A stretch of DNA of 64,000 bases. It comes from Catellatospora paridis (lineage in GTDB: Bacteria; Actinomycetota; Actinomycetes; Mycobacteriales; Micromonosporaceae). Under the pieces are notes generated by a model. The model was not told the origin of the DNA. It saw nothing but the letters and a program-made list of their open reading frames with translations, and ran no database searches. The stretch spans positions 620,001 to 684,000 of the forward strand of contig NZ_ML769312.1 of the NCBI RefSeq assembly GCF_009720365.1. The letters run 5' to 3'. Below are positions 29,519 to 37,095 of the stretch, in pieces (positions within the stretch are counted from its first letter, which is position 1; each line of letters begins with the position of its first letter). A program made the translations under genes and the position numbers.

Positions 29519-30414
29519 GCACCGAGACCGTCGCCGCGACCGCGCCCGCCGCCACCGCCCCGCGCCGGGGCGGCCCCGCGCCGCGCCAGGGCCTGCCCAA
29601 GCCGGTGGCCCGCACCATCCGCTACGGGCTGCTGGTGGTGTTCGTGCTCATCGTGCTCATGCCGCTGTACGTGCTGGTGGTGACGAGCTTCAAGTCGGGC
29701 CGGGAGATCGGCGTCAACGGGCAGTGGAACCTGCCCGAGACGTGGACCTTCGCGTCCTGGGCGAAGGCGTGGACCGCGCTGGGCCCGTCGTTCGGCCGCA
29801 CATTCCAGCTGGCGATCCCGGTCGCGCTGATCTCGTCGCTGATCGGGGCGGCCAACGGGTTCGTACTGTCGCGCTGGCGCTTCCCCGGCGCGGACGTGGT
29901 GTTCACGCTGATCCTGTTCGGCATGTTCATCCCGTACCAGGCGGTCATGATCCCGCTGCGCGACGTGGTGTCCTGGCTGGGCGTCGCGCCCGGCATCCCG
30001 ACACTGGTCTTGGTGCACACGGTGTACGGCATCCCGATCTGCACGCTGATCTTCCGCAACTACTACGCGACGATCATCCCGGAGGAGCTGATCGAGGCGG
30101 CGCAGATGGACGGGGCCGGGCTGCTGCGCACGTTCCGTTCGCTGATCCTGCCGGTGTCGGTCTCGGGCTTCGTGGTGACCGTCATCTGGCAGTTCACCTC
30201 GTCCTGGAACGACTACCTGTTCGCGATCTTCCTGTCGAACACGCGCAACGGTCCGATCACCATCGCGCTCAACGCCCTGGCCGGGGCGCAGTCGCCGGAC
30301 TACGCGGCGGCCATGGCGGGCGCGCTGATCACGTCGTTGCCGACACTGCTGGTGTACGTCCTGCTCGGACGCTGGTTCATCGGCGGCATGATGGCGGGTT
30401 CGGTCAAGAGCTGA
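29515..30414 (+). CDS. Sugar ABC transporter permease (MalG/GtsC-like)
   Basis: A 299-aa permease with an Ala/Pro/Arg-rich N-terminal tail and six helices (first helix YGLLVVFVLIVLMPLYVLVV). The EAA motif is PEELIEAAQMDGAGLLRTFRSLILP. It ends with ALITSLPTLLVYVLLGRWFIGGMMAGSVKS, the typical MalG end. ATG 29515 overlaps the previous stop. No ATPase gene follows; actinomycetes commonly share one MsiK/UgpC-type ATPase among several CUT1 importers, which is the likely explanation here. Confidence 0.92.
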   Translation: MSTETVAATAPAATAPRRGGPAPRQGLPKPVARTIRYGLLVVFVLIVLMPLYVLVVTSFKSGREIGVNGQWNLPETWTFASWAKAWTALGPSFGRTFQLAIPVALISSLIGAANGFVLSRWRFPGADVVFTLILFGMFIPYQAVMIPLRDVVSWLGVAPGIPTLVLVHTVYGIPICTLIFRNYYATIIPEELIEAAQMDGAGLLRTFRSLILPVSVSGFVVTVIWQFTSSWNDYLFAIFLSNTRNGPITIALNALAGAQSPDYAAAMAGALITSLPTLLVYVLLGRWFIGGMMAGSVKS

Positions 30415-30436
30415 CCCGCCCGGCCCCCGGTTTACC

Positions 30437-30501
30437 ATAGACGTTGGCCTATCTGGATGAGAATGATCGCCAAAAACTCATCTGGATAGGCCAACGTCTA
30501 T
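30437..30501. repeat. AT-rich long inverted repeat (MITE-like or terminator)
   Basis: 25-nt arms (30437-30461 and 30477-30501) pair except for two internal mismatches, around a 15-nt loop (AATGATCGCCAAAAA). Outer arm: ATAGACGTTGGCCTATC. The segment is under 50% GC inside about 73% GC DNA. It lies between the permease and PepP genes and could terminate the sugar operon or be a dispersed element. Confidence 0.65.
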
Positions 30502-30549
30502 CGCGTGCGGCGCCCGGATCGACGGTGTAAGGAGTCAATGGCGATACGG

Positions 30550-30555
30550 TACTGT
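30550..30555 (+). promoter_or_regulatory. -10 element of a leaderless promoter (M24 peptidase)
   Basis: TACTGT ends 7 nt before ATG 30563, with no ribosome-binding site. Confidence 0.5.
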
Positions 30556-30562
30556 CCTCGGC

Positions 30563-31969
30563 ATGGCCGAGCAGAAGTTCCACACCGGTAGCCACGACCT
30601 GCCCGTGTCGGCAGCACTCGACGAGTTCATGCGCACGGGCTGGCTCGACTCCGAGCACCACGACCTGCCGCGCGCGGAGGTCGCCACGTGGACGCCGGCC
30701 CGGCGTGCGCGCCTGCACCAGGCGTTCCCCGGGCACCGCATCGTCGTCCCGGCGGGCGCCTTCAAGTCCCGCTCCAACGACCAGGACTACCGCTTCCGGG
30801 CGCACTCGGCCTACGTGTGGCTGACCGGCGACCAGTCCAGCGACGGCGTCGTGGTCGTCGAGCCGGACGGCGACAGCACCCTCTACCTGCGTCCGCGCTC
30901 CGCCCGGGACAACGGCGAGTTCTTCCGCGACCGCCGCTACGGCGAGCTGTGGGCCGGCCGCCGCCCGACGCTGGGGGAGAGCACCCGCGCGCTGGGCGTG
31001 ACCACCCGCCACCGCGACGAGCTGGCCGCCGCACTCAAGCCGGACACCCCGACGCTGGTGCTGCGCGGCCTGGACGCCGAGGTCGACGCCGCCGTCGCAC
31101 CGGTCGACGGCGACGCCGAGCTGAAGGCGGTGCTCGCCGAGCTGCGGCTGGTCAAGGACGCCTGGGAGATCACCCAGTTGGAGGAGGCCGTCGCGATCAC
31201 CACCCGCGGCTTCGAGGACGTCGTGCGCGCCCTGCCGCAGGCCAAGGCGACCTCGGAGCGGCTGCTGGAGGGCGTGTTCTGGCAGCGCGCTCGGCTCGAG
31301 GGCAACGAGGTCGGCTACCACTCGATCGTCGCCGCCGGTGCGCACGCCGCCACGCTGCACTGGATCGACAACGACGGCCCCGTCCGCGATGGTGACCTGC
31401 TGCTGCTCGACGCGGGTGTGGAGACGCGCTCGCTGTACACCGCCGACATCACCCGCGTGCTGCCGATCTCCGGGCACTTCACCCCGCTGCAGCGCGACCT
31501 GTACGAACTGTGCCGAAAGGCCAACGACGCGGCGCTCGCCGCGCTCGTGCCGGGTGCGGCCTACCGCGACTTCCACCGCGCCGCGATGCGCGTCTACGCG
31601 TACGGCCTGGCCGACCTCGGCATCCTGCCGGTCTCCGCGGAGCAGGCCCTCGACGAGGACAGCGGGCTGTACCGGCGCTGGACGCTGTGCGGCTCCGGGC
31701 ACATGCTCGGCCTGGACGTGCACGACTGCGCCGCGGCGCGGGCCGACCACTACCTCGACGGCACGCTGACCCCGGGGCACGTGCTCACCGTGGAGCCGGG
31801 CATCTACTTCCAGCCCGACGACGGCCTGATCCCGGCCGAGCTGCGCGGCATGGGCTTCCGGATCGAGGAGGACCTGCTGATCACCGAGACCGGCTACCGG
31901 ATGCTGTCCGACGACCTGCCGCGCACCGCCGCCGACGTCGAGTCCTGGATGCACCGACTGGCTTCTTGA
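30563..31969 (+). CDS. pepP: Xaa-Pro aminopeptidase (M24B, PepP-like)
   Basis: A 468-aa pita-bread metallopeptidase that removes N-terminal residues preceding proline. After an N-terminal creatinase-like domain (to about residue 185), the catalytic domain holds all five metal ligands: Asp283 (LLLLDAGVE), Asp295 (TADITRV), His380 (GSGHMLGLDVHD), Glu411 (TVEPGIYF) and Glu435 (RIEEDLL). The His and Glu context fits aminopeptidase P rather than prolidase, although the two overlap. The enzyme is cytosolic. It has its own predicted leaderless promoter downstream of the sugar-transport operon hairpin. Confidence 0.92.
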   Translation: MAEQKFHTGSHDLPVSAALDEFMRTGWLDSEHHDLPRAEVATWTPARRARLHQAFPGHRIVVPAGAFKSRSNDQDYRFRAHSAYVWLTGDQSSDGVVVVEPDGDSTLYLRPRSARDNGEFFRDRRYGELWAGRRPTLGESTRALGVTTRHRDELAAALKPDTPTLVLRGLDAEVDAAVAPVDGDAELKAVLAELRLVKDAWEITQLEEAVAITTRGFEDVVRALPQAKATSERLLEGVFWQRARLEGNEVGYHSIVAAGAHAATLHWIDNDGPVRDGDLLLLDAGVETRSLYTADITRVLPISGHFTPLQRDLYELCRKANDAALAALVPGAAYRDFHRAAMRVYAYGLADLGILPVSAEQALDEDSGLYRRWTLCGSGHMLGLDVHDCAAARADHYLDGTLTPGHVLTVEPGIYFQPDDGLIPAELRGMGFRIEEDLLITETGYRMLSDDLPRTAADVESWMHRLAS

Positions 31970-32045
31970 CGTTTCTTCTCAGGTCGGCGACGGGCGCGGC
32001 GTGCGGCGGCTCCGAAACGGCGCGGCGCGCCCGTGCCGGTTCGGT

Positions 32046-32051
32046 TAGGCT
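32046..32051 (+). promoter_or_regulatory. -10 element of a leaderless promoter (ATP-grasp gene)
   Basis: TAGGCT ends 8 nt before GTG 32060, with no ribosome-binding site between. Confidence 0.5.
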
Positions 32052-32059
32052 CGCCGCTC

Positions 32060-32923
32060 GTGACCGTGGTGTTCTGCGCCGATCCGCTCGCCCCGACCCG
32101 CACCGATCCCCACTTCGCCGCCCAGGCGCGGGCGGTGCGGGACACCGGTGGCGTCGTGGCCCTGCTCGACCACGACGCCCTGTTGGCCGGGGACGTCACC
32201 GCCGCGGTCCGCCGCATCCCGCGCGACCTGGGCGACGTCTGGTATCGCGGGTGGATGGTCCCCACCGGCCGCTACGCCGACCTGGCCGACACGCTCGCCG
32301 GGCGCGGCGTGCACCTGCGCGTCTCCGCGCCCGCCTACCGCTCCGCGCACGAGCTGCCGGGCTGGTACGCCGCCCTGGCCCCGGTCACGCCGGACAGCGT
32401 GTGGACGCCGTGGCAACCGGGCGAGCCGCCCACCGTGGACCAGGTCGCCGAGCTGGTCGCGCCGCTGGGCGGTGGACCTGCGGTGGTCAAGGACTACGTC
32501 AAGTCGCGCAAGCACGAGTGGGCGCAGGCCTGCTTCATCCCCGACCTGGCCGACGTCGCGCACGCGCACCGGGTGGTGGCCCGCATGGTCGAGCTGCAGG
32601 AGGACTCGCTGCAGGGCGGCGTCGTGGTGCGCCGGTTCGAGCGCTTCGCGCAGCGCGACGGCCGCACCGTGGAGGCCCGGGTCTGGTGGGTACGCGGTGA
32701 GCCGGTGCTGGCCGGTCCGCACCCGGACACGCCGGACCTGGCGAGCGAGCCCGACCTGACGGTGATCGCCCCGCTGGTGGCCGCGTTCGGGCATCCGTTC
32801 GTCACCACCGATGTCGCGTTGCGTGACGACGGGACCTGGCGCGTGATCGAACTCGGCGACGGTCAGGTCAGCGATCTGCCGACCACGATCGATCCTTCGG
32901 CGGTCCTCGGCCACCTGGACTGA
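32060..32923 (+). CDS. ATP-grasp domain protein (DUF4343-like)
   Basis: A 287-aa protein beginning VTVVFCADPLAPTRTDPHF. The central and C-terminal parts look like an ATP-grasp fold of the DUF4343 type: GPAVVKDYVKSRKHEW (nucleotide-contacting Lys), VVRRFERFAQRDGRTVEARVWWV, and the C-terminal WRVIELGDGQVSDLP where the metal-binding Glu/Asp sit. ATP-grasp enzymes join a carboxylate to an amine or thiol through an acyl phosphate; the substrate here is unknown. I chose GTG 32060 on the basis of the leaderless -10 element; the start at 32033 would precede it without support. It converges on the LacI gene. Confidence 0.75.
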   Translation: MTVVFCADPLAPTRTDPHFAAQARAVRDTGGVVALLDHDALLAGDVTAAVRRIPRDLGDVWYRGWMVPTGRYADLADTLAGRGVHLRVSAPAYRSAHELPGWYAALAPVTPDSVWTPWQPGEPPTVDQVAELVAPLGGGPAVVKDYVKSRKHEWAQACFIPDLADVAHAHRVVARMVELQEDSLQGGVVVRRFERFAQRDGRTVEARVWWVRGEPVLAGPHPDTPDLASEPDLTVIAPLVAAFGHPFVTTDVALRDDGTWRVIELGDGQVSDLPTTIDPSAVLGHLD

Positions 32924-32940
32924 GTCCTCGCAGCTCACAG

Positions 32941-32972
32941 CTCCGGTACCGGTTCCGTGACCGGTGCCGGAG
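32941..32972. terminator. Bidirectional hairpin terminator
   Basis: 13-bp arms with one G-U pair (CTCCGGTACCGGT at 32941-32953; 32960-32972) and a 6-nt loop, between the convergent ATP-grasp and LacI genes. Confidence 0.78.
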
Positions 32973-32973
32973 A

Positions 32974-34035
32974 TCAGAAGGCCGGCAGCTCCGCGGAGCG
33001 CGCCGTCCGCCGGCTGCGCTGCCCGGGGATGCGCCCCACCGCAGGCGTGCTACCCCTGCTGACCAGGGACGTCTCGAACTCCACGGGGTCGTCGGCGACG
33101 GGCTCGCCGCGCAGGCGATCGATGAGCGCCCGCGCGGCGGCCGCGCCCATCTCCGCCCACGGCACCCGGACCGTGGTCAGCGGGGGCAGGGTGTACGCGG
33201 CGGGCGGGACGTCGCCGAAGCCGACCACGGCGACCTCGCTCGGCACCTGCCGCCCGGCCTCCTGCAGGGCCCGCAACGCCCCCGCCGCCATCGGGTCACC
33301 GTGCGCGAACAGGCCGTCGAAGAACAGCCGCGCCCGCAGTAGCCGCTGCACCGCGTCGTAGCCGCCCTGCTCGGTCCCGTCGGCCTCGGTCACGTGACTG
33401 GCCCGCAGCACCGCGCCGGTGCCGGTCAGTCGGTCGGTGAAGCCGTCGGCGCAGGCGGCTCCGGAGTGCTCCTCGACGGGTCCTGTGATCATGGCGAGGC
33501 GCAGGCGGCCCGCGGCCAGCAGCAGTTCCGCCGCTCGGCGCCCGCCGTCGGTGTAGTCCGCGCCGACCGACGGCAGCGGCGCGCGGGAGCCGCCGGTGTT
33601 CACCACGACCACGGGCAGGCCCTGCCGGTGGAGGTCACGCAGGTGGTCCAGGGCCACGACGGGATCGATCGCGAGCACGCCGTCGACGGCGTGGCCGCGT
33701 ACGTTCGCCGCGAAGCGCTCCAGCGCCGGCGCTCCACCCGCGGCCGAGTGCAGCAGCAGGCCGTAGCCGGACGGCTCCACCACGTCGGCGACACCCTGCA
33801 GCAGTTCCGGCATCCACGGCGTGCGCAGCGTCGGGGCGAGCACGCCGAGCGTGCGGGTGCGCCCGCGGGCCAGGTCGACGGCGCGGGAACTGGGCACGTA
33901 CCCGGTCTCCGCCATGATCTCCTCGATGCGGGCCTGGGTGGCCCGGTCGACGTCGGGCCGGCCGTTGAGCACCCGCGACACCGTCGCCTTGCTCACCCCG
34001 GCCAGCCGGGCGACGTCGGCGATCGTCACGCGCAT
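32974..34035 (-). CDS. LacI-family transcriptional regulator
   Basis: A 353-aa repressor. The LacI HTH MRVTIADVARLAGVSKATVSRVLNG with hinge SSRAVDLARG is at residues 1-60, followed by a periplasmic-binding-protein-like effector domain (TRTLGVLAPTLRTPWMPELL, VDGVLAIDP, FAHGDPMAAGALRALQEAG, VAVVGFGDVPPAAYTLPPLTTVR). Its target genes are not adjacent in an obvious way; the effector is probably a sugar. ATG 34035 has CGGAGG 5 nt upstream. A perfect GGTACCGGTACC palindrome lies 30 nt upstream and is the likely autoregulatory operator. Confidence 0.92.
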   Translation of the reverse strand: MRVTIADVARLAGVSKATVSRVLNGRPDVDRATQARIEEIMAETGYVPSSRAVDLARGRTRTLGVLAPTLRTPWMPELLQGVADVVEPSGYGLLLHSAAGGAPALERFAANVRGHAVDGVLAIDPVVALDHLRDLHRQGLPVVVVNTGGSRAPLPSVGADYTDGGRRAAELLLAAGRLRLAMITGPVEEHSGAACADGFTDRLTGTGAVLRASHVTEADGTEQGGYDAVQRLLRARLFFDGLFAHGDPMAAGALRALQEAGRQVPSEVAVVGFGDVPPAAYTLPPLTTVRVPWAEMGAAAARALIDRLRGEPVADDPVEFETSLVSRGSTPAVGRIPGQRSRRTARSAELPAF

Positions 34036-34064
34036 GTAGACCTCCGAGAAACCACGCCGTCTCG

Positions 34065-34078
34065 CGGTACCGGTACCG
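34065..34078. promoter_or_regulatory. LacI-type palindromic operator
   Basis: CGGTACCGGTACCG is a perfect 14-bp dyad with the central CG typical of LacI-family operators, 30 nt upstream of the lacI-type gene start. Confidence 0.6.
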
Positions 34079-34168
34079 GACCGGTGGCGGCTACACACGG
34101 TAAGCGGCCGCGAGGCTGCGATGTCAAGACCGCTCGGTTATCCGGTCGGTGGGAACCGCCTACCCGGC

Positions 34169-34174
34169 TAGGGT
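34169..34174 (+). promoter_or_regulatory. -10 element of a leaderless promoter (VOC gene)
   Basis: TAGGGT ends 7 nt before ATG 34182, without a ribosome-binding site. Confidence 0.6.
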
Positions 34175-34181
34175 GGCCGCC

Positions 34182-34544
34182 ATGCCGTACATCTCCTCCG
34201 TCGTGATCCACTGCCGCGACCCGTACCTGATGGCGCCCTTCTGGAGCCTGGTCACCGGCCTGCCCGTGCATGAGGAGGACGCCGCCAAGCTCGCCGACCG
34301 CAGCCTGGCCGAGCGGGAGTCGGTGCTGCTGCACGACCCGTCGGGCACCGAGCCGGACGTGTGGCTCGCGCAGGCGGTCGACCTGCTGCCGGTCGGCCGC
34401 ATCCACCTCGACATCGTGGCCGATGACGACGAGCGGGCCGCGATCGTCGCCGCCGGTGCGACGCTGGTCCGCGAGCAGGAGGACCTGACTGTGTACGCCG
34501 ACCCCGAGGGCAACGAGTTCTGCCTGCTCCGCGAGCGCCACTGA
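34182..34544 (+). CDS. VOC/glyoxalase-like domain protein
   Basis: A 120-aa vicinal-oxygen-chelate protein: ISSVVIHCRDPYLMAPFWSLVTGLPVH at the N terminus, GRIHLDIVADD in the middle, and VYADPEGNEFCLLRER at the C terminus, the usual VOC metal-ligand positions (His in the first and middle strands, Glu in NEFCL). The fold includes glyoxalase I, dioxygenases and antibiotic-resistance proteins; this short version is a one-module member with unknown substrate. The start is ATG 34182 with a leaderless -10 element. Confidence 0.82.
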   Translation: MPYISSVVIHCRDPYLMAPFWSLVTGLPVHEEDAAKLADRSLAERESVLLHDPSGTEPDVWLAQAVDLLPVGRIHLDIVADDDERAAIVAAGATLVREQEDLTVYADPEGNEFCLLRERH

Positions 34545-34641
34545 GCCTCGCCCGATCCGGCCTTCGGACCGGCCCCACGCTGGGACAATGGAGCGGCTGG
34601 GCAGTAGACCGGGGCGGACACCGCCGGTGAGGAGCCATGCC

Positions 34642-35631
34642 GTGCGCGCGATCGAGTACGACCACTTCGGCGGCTACGACGTGCTCGACCTCGTCGAGGC
34701 GCCCCTGCCGCCCGTCGCGGACGGACAGGCACTGGTCCGGATGACGATGGCCGGGGTCAGCCCGCTGGATGAGACGGTGCGCGCCGGCCACCTGGCCCCG
34801 GCCCTGCACAAGCCGCTGCCGATCCGCCCCGGCGGCACCGGGACCGGGGTCGTCGAGGAACCCGGCGCGTCCGGCCTCCCCCGGGGCGCACGCGTCGTCG
34901 TGAGCGGCGGCCGCTACGGCGTCAGCGCCGACGGTTGCTGGGCCGAGTACGTCGCCGTCGACCCGGTGAACCTGGTCGCCGTGCCCGACGCCGTCGGCGA
35001 CGAGGCCGCCGCCGCGCTGACCACCGGGGCCGGTTATCTCACCGCCTACCTCGCGTTGACCGAGCTGGCCAGGTTCCGGCCCGGGCAGGCCGTGCTCGCG
35101 CCCGGCGTCGGCGGCGCGGTCGGGCAGGGCGGCGTCGAGGTCGCCCGAGTCCTCGGCGCGGCCCACGCGATCACCACCGCCACCGGCACCGACAAGGCCG
35201 AACAGGGCCGCGCCGCCGGGTACGAGGTGATCGACCTCTCCCAGGAGTCGCTACGCGACGGTGTCGCCCGGCTCACCGGCGGCAAGGGCGTCGACGTCGT
35301 GCTCGACGGGGTCGGCGGGCAGCTCACCGGGGAGGCGCTCGGCTGCCTGGCCGTCGACGGCACGTTGATCAGCATCGGGTACGCCGCCGGCACCCACGCC
35401 GACATCGACGTCACCGACCTGATCTGGAAGAACGCCCACATCCACGGGTTCCGGTTCGCGCTGTTCACGCCCGAGCAGGTGAACGCCGCGAACACCACGC
35501 TGCTCGCCCGGCTCGCCGCCGGCGACCTGCACCCGGCGGTGGCGCAGGTGTTCCGGCTCGCGCAGGCGGCCGCGGCGCAGCACCTGCTCGCCGAGGGCCA
35601 CCCCTTCGGCCGGGTACTGCTCGCGGTCTGA
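34642..35631 (+). CDS. Zinc-independent NADPH:quinone oxidoreductase-like MDR protein
   Basis: A 329-aa medium-chain dehydrogenase/reductase of the quinone oxidoreductase (QOR) group. It begins VRAIEYDHFGGYDVLDLVEAP, with an N-terminal GroES-like domain, then the NADPH-binding segment VLAPGVGGAVGQGGVEVARVLGA (GxGxxG-like). GGKGVDVVLDGVGGQLTGEAL is typical of the class. No Cys/His zinc ligands are visible, so it should reduce quinones or enones with NADPH. I chose GTG 34642, preceded by GAGGAG at 8 nt; the frame extends to ATG 34588 with 18 basic residues that do not fit the family. Confidence 0.85.
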   Translation: MRAIEYDHFGGYDVLDLVEAPLPPVADGQALVRMTMAGVSPLDETVRAGHLAPALHKPLPIRPGGTGTGVVEEPGASGLPRGARVVVSGGRYGVSADGCWAEYVAVDPVNLVAVPDAVGDEAAAALTTGAGYLTAYLALTELARFRPGQAVLAPGVGGAVGQGGVEVARVLGAAHAITTATGTDKAEQGRAAGYEVIDLSQESLRDGVARLTGGKGVDVVLDGVGGQLTGEALGCLAVDGTLISIGYAAGTHADIDVTDLIWKNAHIHGFRFALFTPEQVNAANTTLLARLAAGDLHPAVAQVFRLAQAAAAQHLLAEGHPFGRVLLAV

Positions 35632-35692
35632 CCGACCCGGCTGCGCACCGAAACAGGTTGGCGCGACGTGGCAGAGCAGCCACAATGCCCGG

Positions 35693-36130
35693 GTGAATCT
35701 TGAGGAACTCGGCCTGTCCGACATCCAGCAGGCGGAGACCGCGGGTGGGCTGACGCTGTTCAGCGGCACTGCCGTAGATCTCGACGCGGGGTGGCGGGCG
35801 GCCCGTGCCGCGTTCGCGCGCACCGGGCTGTGGCCGGTGGCGGGCTGGTCCGCGGCGGAGGCGGCCGAGGACTCCCGCACCTGGACGTCGCAGGAGCAGG
35901 CGGCGGCACGGCTGTCCGAGGCCGACGCGGTGGACCCGGCGGTGCGGATGGCGGAGATCCTCGCCGGCCATCTCGACTATGTCTGGCAGTGCGGGCCACG
36001 GCAGCTCGATGGCGAGGACGGCTGGTTCCGGGGAACCGTCGAGCCAGAAGTTCGGCGGCGTCGACGATGTCGCCAGGGCGCAGGCGCCCCAGGACCACTG
36101 GCTGTTCTGGTGGGACTGACCATGAGGTAG
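35693..36130 (+). CDS. Small hypothetical protein, probably frameshifted near its 3' end
   Basis: The frame starts at GTG 35693 (MNLEELGLSDIQQAETAGGL). It reads as normal acidic protein to about residue 113 (LDYVWQCGPRQLDGEDGWFR), then turns into an Arg-rich stretch ending at 36130. One nucleotide over, after the GGGG at 36030-36033, the sequence reads EPSSQKFGGVDDVARAQAPQ then DHWLFWWD and stops at 36119, a plausible natural C terminus. Removing one G joins the two into a ~142-aa protein. The gene is therefore either a frameshift mutant or affected by a sequencing error. I do not recognise its family. Confidence 0.6.
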   Translation: MNLEELGLSDIQQAETAGGLTLFSGTAVDLDAGWRAARAAFARTGLWPVAGWSAAEAAEDSRTWTSQEQAAARLSEADAVDPAVRMAEILAGHLDYVWQCGPRQLDGEDGWFRGTVEPEVRRRRRCRQGAGAPGPLAVLVGLTMR

Positions 36131-36167
36131 CCTGCGCCGATCCGCCCACGCCCCTGGAGGAGACCGC

Positions 36168-37028
36168 ATGCGCGACGGCGATCCGCCGCTGGTTACCGAG
36201 GCCTACCTGGCCTGGAACGCCGAGGACTGGTCGCGGGCCGGTCAGCTGCTGGAACAGGCCGTGCTGGCCGATCCGGACGGTCCCCGGGCGGCGGTGTGGT
36301 GGTTCGACGCGGCGCTGGCGCACAAGTTCCTGCGGAACTGGCCGAAGGCGTACGAGCTGGGTCTGCAGGCGGCGGCGCGGGCCCCGCGCGGGCAGCAGGA
36401 CCCGGCGTTCTGGAACCTCGGCATCGCCGCGACCGTGCTGCGCGAGTGGGACACCGCCCGCGACGCCTGGCGCGGCTACGGCATCCCGGTGGCCGACGGT
36501 ACCGGAGAGATCACCGACGGCTTCGGTACGACCTGCCTGCGCATCCGCACCGACTCGGGCGACGAGGTGGTGTGGGCGCAGCGGCTGTGCCCGACCCGCG
36601 CCCGGGTGACCAGCGTGCCGTTCGACCCTAGCCGCCGCTTCGGCGAGGTGGTGCTGCACGACGGCGCGCCCAACGGGGAGCGCTACATCGGCGATCGGCG
36701 CTTCCCGGTCTTCGACGAGCTGATGCTGTTCACGCCGTCAATCGCGCCGACCCTGGCGGCCCAGGTCACCGCGGCGACGGCGGCGGACACCGAGGAACTG
36801 ATCGACGCCGGGTTCGCGCACGGCGTCGGCGTCGAGGTGCTGACCGGTCGTGACCTGATGTGCAAATGCTGCAGTGAGGGCAGGGTCGACGTCGAGCGCG
36901 ACGTGCGCGGCGGAGAGCAGACCATGCTGTTCGGCGGGACCGAGGAGCAGACCCGCCAGGTGCTGCAGGACTGGGCCGCGGCTGCTCCGGCGGCGCGGTC
37001 GTGGACTGGGCTGCACGCGCTGAGCTGA
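36168..37028 (+). CDS. TPR-like hypothetical protein
   Basis: A 286-aa protein. The first ~105 residues look like degenerate tetratricopeptide repeats (TEAYLAWNAEDWSRAGQLLEQAVLADPDG, then AAVWWFDAALAHKFLRNWPKAYELGLQAAARAP, and LGIAATVLREWDTARDAWRGYG). The rest is a beta-rich domain with ARVTSVPFDPSRRFGEVVLHDG and a Cys cluster in DLMCKCCSEGRVDVE. It starts at ATG 36168 after CTGGAGGAGACC, with TAGCCT at 36127-36132 as a possible -10. It follows the damaged small gene by 37 nt. No function is assignable. Confidence 0.65.
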   Translation: MRDGDPPLVTEAYLAWNAEDWSRAGQLLEQAVLADPDGPRAAVWWFDAALAHKFLRNWPKAYELGLQAAARAPRGQQDPAFWNLGIAATVLREWDTARDAWRGYGIPVADGTGEITDGFGTTCLRIRTDSGDEVVWAQRLCPTRARVTSVPFDPSRRFGEVVLHDGAPNGERYIGDRRFPVFDELMLFTPSIAPTLAAQVTAATAADTEELIDAGFAHGVGVEVLTGRDLMCKCCSEGRVDVERDVRGGEQTMLFGGTEEQTRQVLQDWAAAAPAARSWTGLHALS

Positions 37029-37083
37029 CCGGCCGTGAGGCGCGCCGCAGGGCATCCCGGCGACCGGGGCGGATCGCCGCGAC

Positions 37084-37089
37084 TACGAT
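37084..37089 (+). promoter_or_regulatory. -10 element of a leaderless promoter (alcohol dehydrogenase)
   Basis: TACGAT ends 6 nt before ATG 37096; no Shine-Dalgarno sequence. Confidence 0.55.
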
Positions 37090-37095
37090 GATCAC

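Noticed and set aside
32974-34035. LacI regulator as controller of the upstream ABC sugar operon
   Set aside because: It is on the opposite strand, beyond pepP and an ATP-grasp gene, and its palindrome is not seen in front of the ABC operon.
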